From Bacillota bacterium (lineage in GTDB: Bacteria; Bacillota; Clostridia; Acetivibrionales; DSM-1351), in assembly GCA_023439045.1 (NCBI GenBank), contig JAEXOY010000016.1:124001-188000 (forward strand): a stretch of DNA of 64,000 bases, read 5' to 3'. A program made the translations under genes and the position numbers. The stretch's first letter is position 1; every line of letters starts with the position of its first letter. Positions 8,230 to 14,640 of this stretch are shown in pieces. The notes below the pieces were generated by a model, which was given only the letters and a program-made list of their open reading frames with translations, ran no database searches and had not been told where the DNA came from.

Positions 8230-8994
8230 ATATACTCTGCTCCATATATAATTTTTTAAGTCAAGGAACTCTTTAGTCATTTTAGTTTCCTGGGTACGAG
8301 GACGTGGAATATTGATATCTACAACTTCTTTAACACGACCAGGACGGGCACTCATAATTACTACTCGAGTTGCCAGGATTATTGCTTCGTCAACGTCATG
8401 TGTAATAAAAAAGCATGTTTTTTTATCGTTTTCCCAAGTTTTCAATAATTCAGACTGCAATTGGGTTCTAGTTTGAGCGTCCAAAGCACCAAAGGGTTCG
8501 TCCATCAATAAAACCTGAGGATTAACTGCATAAGCTCTTGCTATTGCCACACGCTGCTTCATACCTCCTGAGAGCTCCTTGGGATAGCTGTTTGCAAAAT
8601 CCTGTAGGTCAACCATTTCAAGGTACTTATTTGCAATCTCGTTAGCTTCAATACCTTTAATTCCCTTTAGTTTAAGACCAAACTCAACATTTTTTCTCAC
8701 TGTAAGCCATGGAAACAGAGCATATTGCTGAAATACTACTCCTCGCTCTGGACCTGGTCCGGTAACTTCATTTCCATCAACATAAACCGTTCCTGAAGTA
8801 GCCTCGTGAAGCCCTGCTATAATATTTAAAAGAGTAGACTTTCCGCATCCTGAAGGTCCTATTACGCAGATAAACTCATTGTCATAAATGTCCAAGCTTA
8901 CCCCATTAAGTGCAACCATTTCACCATTTCGGCCATTATATATCTTTTTAACATTATCTATTTTAACCTTTACATGTTCTGTGTTTCCTGCCAT
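8203..8994 (-). CDS. ABC importer ATPase, SsuB/TauB type
   Basis: The 263-residue ATPase shows every nucleotide-binding motif: Walker A GPSGCGKST (46-54), Q-loop VFQQYALFPW, signature LSGGMKQRVAIARA, Walker B VLLMDEPFGALD and H-loop FITHDVDEA. The EPFGALDAQTR and ITHDVDEAIILATRV forms are typical of the nitrate/sulfonate/taurine importer subgroup. It energises the adjacent permease at the cytoplasmic membrane face. Its start overlaps the permease end by 25 bases, indicating translational coupling. The last nine codons, including the stop, are duplicated in tandem just downstream. Confidence 0.93.
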   Translation of the reverse strand: MAGNTEHVKVKIDNVKKIYNGRNGEMVALNGVSLDIYDNEFICVIGPSGCGKSTLLNIIAGLHEATSGTVYVDGNEVTGPGPERGVVFQQYALFPWLTVRKNVEFGLKLKGIKGIEANEIANKYLEMVDLQDFANSYPKELSGGMKQRVAIARAYAVNPQVLLMDEPFGALDAQTRTQLQSELLKTWENDKKTCFFITHDVDEAIILATRVVIMSARPGRVKEVVDINIPRPRTQETKMTKEFLDLKNYIWSRVYQEYLEVRK

Positions 8995-9764
8995 CCTGTT
9001 AGCCTCCTTTCAAGGAATTTCACAAGCTTCTCAAGGGATATTCCAATGATACCAATTATAAGAATGCCCATTAGTACTGTTGCCATATCGAAATACTGCC
9101 CTGCTGCAGTTACCATCATTCCAAGTCCGCTTGAGGCACCCGTCATTTCCGCGGCAATAAGGGTGGTTAATGCTGCTGATAAGCCAAGTCGTACACCCAC
9201 CAGAATGAAAGGAGTTGATGCTGGAACGACTACTTTTAGGAATATATCTCTATTATTTGCACCAAGAACCTTGGCTGCTTTAATCAAGGTTACATCTACG
9301 TTACGTACGCCTTGGTAAATAGAAATTACGTTTACAAGAAATGTTGCAATAAAAATTACTACTATCTTTGCTTCTTCTCCAACACCTACACCTGCGATAA
9401 CCAATGGTATGTAAGCTATTGGAGGAATATTTCTAATAAATTGAATCCATGGTTCTACCAAATGTCTGAAAATACTGTACCAACCCATTAGGAATGCAAC
9501 TGGGATTGCAATCAAAAAACCAAATCCAAACCCGCCAAATACACGGAATAAACTAACTCCTATATGCTTCCATATAGTTCCATCTGCTGCCTTTTTGAGA
9601 AAACTTTCAATAATTAAAGCTGGAGATGAGAACACCAACGCGGTTTTGGGCATAACAGATAAAAACTGCAAAAGCAACAATGCTAATAGAAAAGAAGTCA
9701 TTAGCCAGACCCAGTTTGGAATTTTTGCAACTGCTTGACCAATGCTATTCTGCTTTCCTTTCAT
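8970..9764 (-). CDS. ABC importer permease, SsuC/TauC type
   Basis: The protein is an integral membrane permease of the binding-protein-dependent transport family. It has about six hydrophobic helices and an EAA-like cytoplasmic loop (AAKVLGANNRDIFLKVVVPASTPFI) that docks on the ATPase. I placed the start at the ATG at 9764, with a GAGGG ribosome site five bases upstream. An ATG 12 bases earlier overlaps that site and is less likely. It is first in the three-gene importer operon and overlaps the ATPase by 25 bases. A TGTTTATGTAAACA palindrome lies just upstream. Substrate undetermined. Confidence 0.92.
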   Translation of the reverse strand: MKGKQNSIGQAVAKIPNWVWLMTSFLLALLLLQFLSVMPKTALVFSSPALIIESFLKKAADGTIWKHIGVSLFRVFGGFGFGFLIAIPVAFLMGWYSIFRHLVEPWIQFIRNIPPIAYIPLVIAGVGVGEEAKIVVIFIATFLVNVISIYQGVRNVDVTLIKAAKVLGANNRDIFLKVVVPASTPFILVGVRLGLSAALTTLIAAEMTGASSGLGMMVTAAGQYFDMATVLMGILIIGIIGISLEKLVKFLERRLTGWQETQNM

Positions 9765-9790
9765 AGTATCCCTCATTTCTTTTTATTACT

Positions 9791-9804
9791 TGTTTATGTA
9801 AACA
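9791..9804. promoter_or_regulatory. Palindromic operator candidate upstream of the importer operon
   Basis: TGTTTA and TAAACA flank a central TG, forming a 14-base palindrome 27 bases before the chosen permease start. Its position near the 5' end of the transcript fits a repressor site. The binding protein is unknown. Confidence 0.4.
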
Positions 9805-9841
9805 TAATAAACTGAAATTAAGAAATATATCAGTATTAAAA

Positions 9842-11113
9842 TTAATCATACCTTTTTAGTTTACGAAACATTTCGTTCTTATACTCCTCAACCCCTGGCT
9901 GATCAAATGGGTTGATACCATTAAACATGCCTGAAACATAGCAGGTAAGCTGAAAATAATAAAATAATTGTCCGAAATAGTAAGGGGTAAGCTGTGGAAT
10001 GATTATGATATTGCAGGGCACTCCTCCGGAAATATGGGACTTAACCGTTGCTCTAAATGCAACATCATTAATTGAATTAATATCCATATTGTTTAAATAA
10101 TCGAAGCCATCAATAACCTTGTGATCAGGTTGAATAATATAGTTTTTGATTGTATTGTTTGCATAAAGAAAGGTCTCCATAATATTCCTTTTGCCATTTT
10201 GAATATACTGACCTACAGAATGTAAATCCTCTGTAAAGTTACAGGAAACAGGAAACAAACCTCCAAAATTTTTTCCTTCACTCTCTGCAAACAACTGCAC
10301 CCACCATTTTGAAAAATATTCTAAATCAGGCTCAAACGAAGAAAGGAATTCCATTGCAAAGCCCTGCTCTTCCATCAAGTGACGAATAGCTGCGTAAATA
10401 ATTGCAGGATTATCCCTATACGGCCTAGACTTTAGCATATGCTCCATGTCTATAGCACCTTTTATTATTTCCTCTATTTTAATACCAGCCACCGTAGCAG
10501 GAAACAAACCAACAGGTGACAATACTGAAAAACGACCTCCAATATCGTAAGGGAATGGCAAAAACATATAACCGTTATTATCCGCTAATTGGTTCAGTTG
10601 ACTGCCCGGTGTGCCTGTAACAATCACTCTGCTTTTTATATCGTCCCCATATTGCTTCCACATAAAATCACGGAGAATGCGAAACGTCAATCCAGGTTCT
10701 AATGTTTCAAAGTTCTTAGCAATTACATTAATGTAGACAGATTTTCCCTTAAGCTTGTCTATTAACTCACAAGTCACTTTACTTGAAAGGTTATTCCCTG
10801 CATATAGCACCTCGATATTCGATTGAGATCTAAAAGCTTTAATTAGAGAGCGGGCACCATTGTTAGAGCCCCCTACACCAACAAGCACAAAAATATCCCC
10901 ATTCTCGTGAATTTCACTTGCTTTATATTTCATTTCAGCTACAAGCTGTTGGTTTGTCCATTTTTCAACGTTGAACCATCCAAACACCCCAGCTTCGTCC
11001 CTTTCTTTGGGTGAAAAAATATCCTCCAGTAGCTTTTTATTTTGTTCTATATATTCAAAAACACTGGTAGAGCCTAAAAAAGATAATGAATTATCAAAGT
11101 TGAATTGAAGCAT
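9842..11113 (-). CDS. pgi: Glucose-6-phosphate isomerase
   Basis: The enzyme interconverts glucose 6-phosphate and fructose 6-phosphate in glycolysis and gluconeogenesis. Both family signatures are present: DIGGRFSVLSPVG in the middle and GINPFDQPGVEEYK near the C-terminus, with a VGVGGSNNGARSL phosphate-binding segment early on. At about 423 residues it is slightly shorter than the usual 440-450-residue bacterial form but complete. Two ATGs are adjacent; the second (11113) is better spaced from the GGGGGG ribosome site. It is separated from the importer permease by about 77 bases and may have its own promoter. It reads on the same strand as the importer; whether they are co-transcribed is unclear. 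Confidence 0.93.
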   Translation of the reverse strand: MLQFNFDNSLSFLGSTSVFEYIEQNKKLLEDIFSPKERDEAGVFGWFNVEKWTNQQLVAEMKYKASEIHENGDIFVLVGVGGSNNGARSLIKAFRSQSNIEVLYAGNNLSSKVTCELIDKLKGKSVYINVIAKNFETLEPGLTFRILRDFMWKQYGDDIKSRVIVTGTPGSQLNQLADNNGYMFLPFPYDIGGRFSVLSPVGLFPATVAGIKIEEIIKGAIDMEHMLKSRPYRDNPAIIYAAIRHLMEEQGFAMEFLSSFEPDLEYFSKWWVQLFAESEGKNFGGLFPVSCNFTEDLHSVGQYIQNGKRNIMETFLYANNTIKNYIIQPDHKVIDGFDYLNNMDINSINDVAFRATVKSHISGGVPCNIIIIPQLTPYYFGQLFYYFQLTCYVSGMFNGINPFDQPGVEEYKNEMFRKLKRYD

Positions 11114-11218
11114 CATATCCCCCCTGTTAGCAGTAAATATATTATGTAACTTAATTATTATAAAATTTAGGCGTGGAGGATAATAGTATGGTTTTTTTTA
11201 ATACCTTGGATGTTGCAC

Positions 11219-11254
11219 AAAAAAAGCGAGTATCTTTGTTAGTAAATACCTCGC
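11219..11254 (-). terminator. Rho-independent terminator after the tfoX-C operon
   Basis: Read leftward, GCGAGGTAT at 11254-11246 pairs with ATACTCGC at 11233-11226 and is followed by seven T residues (11225-11219). It closes the TetR/zinc-ribbon/TfoX-C transcript and lies in the gap before pgi. Confidence 0.75.
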
Positions 11255-11329
11255 TGATTTACAAAGGTTCATTCTATATCTTTATCAATTACTCGTCGTA
11301 CGCAGACAACGCTATAGGTAAAGCACTCC

Positions 11330-11581
11330 TCACAAATCCTTATAAAATAACTTCAAGTCATACTTTGTACTATCTGGTAATAAACTGTCTTTGATGCCGT
11401 CTATTGCTCCCTGCAGCCCGTAGAGCATGTGCAAACAAGCGCCGGGATCAATTATTTTTATTCGAATAAATGCTTCCTTGCTGCCAATATCCCTCAGCTG
11501 CTTTATGGTATAAATTCCAATTTCATTTAGGTTTTTCTCCAGTACCTTACCTACATTAGGCAGTATAGTTAATTCTCCCAT
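11330..11581 (-). CDS. TfoX C-terminal-domain protein
   Basis: This small protein (about 83 residues) matches the C-terminal domain of TfoX/Sxy: LPNVGKVLEKNLNEIGIYT, QLRDIGSKEAFIRI and a DPGACLHMLYGLQGAIDGI ending. TfoX regulates competence in gamma-proteobacteria, but stand-alone C-terminal domains in Firmicutes have no settled role. The helix-hairpin-helix-like fold suggests nucleic-acid or protein contacts. The ATG at 11581 is chosen because AGGAGAGG lies seven bases upstream; an in-frame TTG at 11602 overlaps that site. It is the last gene of a TetR/zinc-ribbon/TfoX-C cluster with a 13-base gap. Confidence 0.8.
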   Translation of the reverse strand: MGELTILPNVGKVLEKNLNEIGIYTIKQLRDIGSKEAFIRIKIIDPGACLHMLYGLQGAIDGIKDSLLPDSTKYDLKLFYKDL

Positions 11582-11594
11582 ATACAATCCTCTC

Positions 11595-11840
11595 CTAATC
11601 AAAATATTTCTTCCATGCCGGCAATTTGCGCATCATGTTAACAGCAATGTTTTGTGCCGCACTTTCATCGAATCCCTGAGTCCTTACTATAAATCTAGTA
11701 ATATTCTCTTTCTTCTCTTCAAAAGATTGCATTTCTCCGTCGGGACGCGAACAGTGGACACAATAATCCTTGCCCTGATCGTTTGCGGCGAAGTCCGAAG
11801 TATTCTCCATAGGCATACCACAGGCAATACATGTTTTCAT
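11595..11840 (-). CDS. Putative zinc-ribbon protein
   Basis: The 81-residue protein carries a CIAC and CVHC pair of cysteine knuckles about 24 residues apart, forming a zinc ribbon at the N-terminus (CGMPMENTSDFA, then DYCVHCSRPDG). A helical tail follows (AAQNIAVNMMRKLPAWKKYF). It resembles the small 'putative zinc ribbon' family often encoded beside MerR or TetR regulators. Its biochemical role is unknown. It lies 2 bases downstream of the TetR-type regulator gene, so the two are translationally coupled. Confidence 0.75.
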   Translation of the reverse strand: MKTCIACGMPMENTSDFAANDQGKDYCVHCSRPDGEMQSFEEKKENITRFIVRTQGFDESAAQNIAVNMMRKLPAWKKYFD

Positions 11841-11842
11841 TC

Positions 11843-12442
11843 CTATACCTCGCTTTCTTTCTTAATTAAATTTATATAAGCAGATAGTAATTCTTCTCTG
11901 TACCTTCTTAAAACTGACTCATCTGAATCTGAGAAGAATTCCTTATTCAGAAGATAATAATGAACCAGACCGAGCCATGTATTGAATAGCATATGTATTG
12001 GAAGCTTTTTGACTGTTCCTTTTTCTATTTCAACATCGATGACACTGCTAAAATGAAAGGCCACAGTCGACTGAATAATTGCAAAAGTGCTCCTTGCTTC
12101 TTCCGGTAATCTATCTTTCTCTGTAATTAATCTAGAATAAAATGCCTCGTATTCTTCCAAGACATTCAAATGCTCTTTCAATAAACTCTCTACACCGTCA
12201 CACTTCTTTGCAAGCGTATGCAGACTTGAGCCCATGTTATCTCCGAATTCTGACAGCAAACATATTAATAAATCATTAAGCGTTGGAAAATGGACAAATA
12301 TTGAACCATGTGATACCCCAGCTTCCTTTGCGATAATGCTTGTCGGAACTGAAAAACCTTTTTCAGAAAAAATCCGGTATGCTGTTTCAATGATTTTTTT
12401 ACGAGTATTTAATTTTTGTACCTGCCTTGTAGAAACTGTCAT
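11843..12442 (-). CDS. TetR-family transcriptional regulator
   Basis: The N-terminal helix-turn-helix is clear (KKIIETAYRIFSEKGFSVPTSIIAKEAGVSHGSIFVHF), followed by a helical ligand/dimerisation domain. Length from the chosen start is about 199 residues, normal for the family. I chose the ATG at 12442 (MTVSTRQ) because GGAGAG lies six bases upstream. The frame remains open upstream to 12538, but that extension runs into the preceding terminator hairpin. ACTCAT/ATGAGT half-sites sit directly upstream, consistent with autoregulation. It heads a small operon with the zinc-ribbon and TfoX-C genes and probably represses it. Effector unknown. Confidence 0.85.
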   Translation of the reverse strand: MTVSTRQVQKLNTRKKIIETAYRIFSEKGFSVPTSIIAKEAGVSHGSIFVHFPTLNDLLICLLSEFGDNMGSSLHTLAKKCDGVESLLKEHLNVLEEYEAFYSRLITEKDRLPEEARSTFAIIQSTVAFHFSSVIDVEIEKGTVKKLPIHMLFNTWLGLVHYYLLNKEFFSDSDESVLRRYREELLSAYINLIKKESEV

Positions 12443-12456
12443 AATTGACTCTCCGC

Positions 12457-12484
12457 TCATTGAGTTTATACTCATTATATGAGT
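12457..12484. promoter_or_regulatory. Probable TetR operator
   Basis: ACTCAT-TAT-ATGAGT at 12470-12484 is an inverted repeat, and a related CTCATTGAG palindrome lies at 12457-12465. Both are just upstream of the TetR start, the usual place for autoregulation. Confidence 0.5.
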
Positions 12485-12512
12485 GTTTCCTTTTTTTGTC
12501 AAGAGAAAACCT

Positions 12513-12549
12513 AAAAAACCTAGTTGGTATAAGTCCAACTAGGTTTTTT
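12513..12549. terminator. Bidirectional-type terminator hairpin
   Basis: AAAAAACCTAGTTGG (12513-12527) pairs perfectly with CCAACTAGGTTTTTT (12535-12549) across a 7-base loop. On the minus strand it would end the ArsC/Spx-like transcript before the TetR promoter. Its presence argues that the TetR coding region starts downstream of it. Confidence 0.9.
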
Positions 12550-12689
12550 GCATTACTCGAATTACGTATAATTGTATAATCCTCTATTATTGGGTACATA
12601 ATCACCCAAAATTCACATTTTTAAAAGATAAATCAGAATGAGGATGAATTGTATATCTTAACAAATTGATATCTTAAAAATTCGATATA

Positions 12690-13040
12690 TCAAATTAATT
12701 TATCTGTCCATTCAGCTTCTCTGAATCCAGTCAATACCACCCCATCATCAACTATTAGAGGACGTTTTACAAGCATTCCGTTGGTAGCTAAAAGTTTCAA
12801 TTGCTCCTCATCGCTCATTGTAGGTAGCTTGTCTTTAAGGTTCATTTCTTTGTACAACATACCACTCGTATTGAAGAATTTCTTTAATGGTAGTCCACTT
12901 TTTTCGTACCATTCCTTTAACTCATTAACGGAAGGATTGTCCTCTACGATATGACGGTCTGTATATTCTATATTATGCTCGTCCAACCATTTCTTTGCCT
13001 TCTGGCAGGTTGAACATCTAGGGTATTCAATAAATAACAT
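12690..13040 (-). CDS. ArsC/Spx-family protein
   Basis: The 116-residue thioredoxin-fold protein has a CSTC motif (C9, C12) at the start of the first helix and KRPLIVDDGVVLTGFREAEW near the C-terminus, the typical ArsC/YffB/Spx layout. Spx itself binds RNA polymerase and also has a CxxC switch; YffB-type members are glutathione- or thioredoxin-linked reductases of uncertain substrate. It stands alone with a strong AGGAGG site and a strong downstream terminator. Family secure; choice between Spx-like regulator and ArsC-like reductase left open. Confidence 0.85.
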   Translation of the reverse strand: MLFIEYPRCSTCQKAKKWLDEHNIEYTDRHIVEDNPSVNELKEWYEKSGLPLKKFFNTSGMLYKEMNLKDKLPTMSDEEQLKLLATNGMLVKRPLIVDDGVVLTGFREAEWTDKLI

Positions 13041-13113
13041 CGTTGCTACCTCCTATAGTACTAACAAATACTTTATTCTCAATTGTTTATAATTTCACTT
13101 AGACTTCTTTGGA

Positions 13114-13245
13114 TCAACTAGATTGTACCATATAAGTATTACCTTCACTGTCAAAAACAATTCTAGTAGAGTTAAGAGCAGTTATCCATTAATTATATAT
13201 CCACTGATGCAATTCATCAATATCGTAATCTTCTCTACTTCATAA
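13114..13245 (-). pseudogene. Possible decayed coding remnant
   Basis: Read leftward, one frame encodes EDYDIDELHQWIYN, a stop, then WITALNSTRIVFDSEGNTY and MVQSS before a second stop. The amino-acid texture looks protein-like, but there is no intact start and an internal stop. It may be the tail of a lost gene in the otherwise empty 13041-13298 gap. No family recognised. Confidence 0.25.
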
Positions 13246-13278
13246 CTTTGGATAAAGACCTAAACTCAATATTTTTCT

Positions 13279-13315
13279 AATTAAGTTCAATTTCTATCTT
13301 ATATTGAACTTAATT
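13279..13315 (-). terminator. Hairpin overlapping the YCII gene stop codon
   Basis: AATTAAGTTCAAT (13279-13291) pairs perfectly with ATTGAACTTAATT (13303-13315). The stop codon of the YCII gene lies inside the hairpin. There is no clean T-tract afterwards, so it may be a weak terminator or an mRNA 3'-stabilising stem. Confidence 0.5.
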
Positions 13316-13640
13316 CTTCCCATACTCTTCTTACTTCTATTGTAGCAGCACTTGCCATCGGGTGTTTCTCAGCAATCTCAACTGCTTCATCAAGAGAATT
13401 ACAATCTACCAATACATAAGCAGCTAGTTGCTCATTGCAATTAGAGAAAGGTCCCTTACTTTTTTCAATTTGATTATTTCTTATTCTAATTGTAACTCCC
13501 TCTTCCGCTGGAACTAGTGGATTACTATCAATCAAATGTCCGTTTTTCTTCATAATCTTATTCCACGAAATGATTCTTTTTGTTAAATCATCAGTTGGTA
13601 TAAACGTATCATCATGAGCAATAATTATTAAAAATTTCAT
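13299..13640 (-). CDS. YCII-related domain protein
   Basis: The 113-residue protein follows the YCII/DGPF pattern: MKFLIIIAHDD start, a middle VTIRIRNNQIEKSKGPFSN segment (the 'DGPF' position), then YVLVDCNSLDEAVEIAEKHP and a terminal IEVRRVWEE. These small ferredoxin-fold proteins are of unknown function; related YciI proteins have weak hydrolase or dehalogenase-like active sites. A strong AAGGAG site supports the ATG. It is monocistronic. Confidence 0.8.
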   Translation of the reverse strand: MKFLIIIAHDDTFIPTDDLTKRIISWNKIMKKNGHLIDSNPLVPAEEGVTIRIRNNQIEKSKGPFSNCNEQLAAYVLVDCNSLDEAVEIAEKHPMASAATIEVRRVWEELSSI

Positions 13641-13838
13641 TTAACCTTCACTCCTTGTAAAATTGTACCATATAAAATTGCTTACGAGTAGGTTCACTAT
13701 GAAAACACTTAAAAAACAATACCTATAATCCTTCATACAATTTTGATTGACGCAGGTTTCTCCCTATATTATACTCTAATTGTAATATTTGTAATTAAAA
13801 TTCTTATATATTTGATTTATTAAGTGAGGTAAGAAGAA

Positions 13839-14513
13839 ATGAAAAGAGCATTGATAAATTGGTTAGGATTGTTAGGTCTAGTCAGCCTACTATCTTATAT
13901 AACAGCTGTCGTATTTTCGCCTTTGGCATATCCCGGATACAATTGGATGAGTCAGGCTGTAAGTGACTTAAGTGCTGTTGATTCCCCATCTAAAATGCTG
14001 TGGAATCAGTTGAGCAGTTTGTACGGAGTATGCGGAATGATTTCAATTATGATGGTGTGTGTATTCATTAAGGATAAGCTAAACAAAGTTTTGCGGATGG
14101 GGATTTATACTTTTACAGCAATGAATTGGGTGTCACATATCGGCTATTCCATGTTTCCTCTTTCAAGTAGCGGTTATGCTGGAACATTTCAAGACATTAT
14201 GCACACTTATGTGGTAACCGTATTGGTGGTTGTTCTTTCGATCGCTTCTCTGGTTATTATAATGGTTGGCGGATATCGGGATAAGAAATTTAAGCCCTTA
14301 GCTATTTGGGCAACGATTGCATTGACAGCAATGTTTATCGGAGCAATCGGGACAAGTGCATTACCGCATGAGTATTTCGGTATAGCTGAGAGATTCAGCG
14401 TTTTTGCAGCAACCGGATTCAATGCTGTTTTAGGTGTATTTCTATTTTTTGGGTTTAATAGGTTTTCAAATATGCTCAATGCTAGTCAAACCACCGAGTA
14501 CTTAGGCAATTAA
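13839..14513 (+). CDS. DUF998-family membrane protein
   Basis: The 224-residue integral membrane protein has about six hydrophobic helices and the DUF998 landmarks: PGYNWMSQAVSDLSAVDSP after the first helix, SHIGYSMFPLSSSG in the middle and a C-terminal helix pair with GIAERFSVFAATGFNAVLG. Function of the family is unknown. A GAGGT ribosome site lies 9-10 bases before the ATG. It converges on the VWA surface protein gene, sharing a hairpin-rich 127-base intergenic region. Confidence 0.85.
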   Translation: MKRALINWLGLLGLVSLLSYITAVVFSPLAYPGYNWMSQAVSDLSAVDSPSKMLWNQLSSLYGVCGMISIMMVCVFIKDKLNKVLRMGIYTFTAMNWVSHIGYSMFPLSSSGYAGTFQDIMHTYVVTVLVVVLSIASLVIIMVGGYRDKKFKPLAIWATIALTAMFIGAIGTSALPHEYFGIAERFSVFAATGFNAVLGVFLFFGFNRFSNMLNASQTTEYLGN

Positions 14514-14530
14514 TAGAAAGACAAAAAGAA

Positions 14531-14574
14531 AGGTTTCCAGCAATCGGCGATCATTACCGAAAGTCTGGAAACCT
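14531..14574 (-). terminator. Terminator of the VWA surface protein gene
   Basis: AGGTTTCCAG (14531-14540) pairs with CTGGAAACCT (14565-14574), with an inner TCGG/CCGA pair. Read leftward, the stem is followed by TTTCTTTTTG. It sits between the convergent DUF998 and surface protein genes and serves the latter. Confidence 0.8.
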
Positions 14575-14640
14575 CTAATTTCAGGCCTTTCCTGGTCCAA
14601 AAGCAGATGAGTCCCAACCTATAGAGGTAGGTCTGCACCA
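14575..14640 (-). ncRNA. Structured 3' trailer, unassigned
   Basis: Between the surface protein stop and the terminator, several short stems can be drawn on the minus strand: GCAGA/TCTGC enclosing CCTA/TAGG, then CAGG-AAAGG-CCTG. This is more GC-rich and more structured than other gaps nearby. It does not match any riboswitch consensus I could recall. It may be part of a larger 3'-UTR fold or a small processed RNA. Confidence 0.35.

Noticed and set aside
11173..11394. A 73-codon plus-strand open frame between pgi and tfoX-C
   Set aside because: It covers the minus-strand terminator and part of the TfoX-C gene, has no family resemblance and no convincing ribosome site.
12443..12538. N-terminal extension of the TetR regulator to 12538
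   Set aside because: The extension begins within the strong terminator hairpin and covers the operator; an ATG with a good ribosome site lies at 12442.
14590..14640. Resemblance of GATGAGTCCC on the plus strand to a hammerhead ribozyme core
   Set aside because: The conserved core needs CTGATGAG; here it is CAGATGAG, and no correctly placed GAAA partner and three-stem fold could be drawn.
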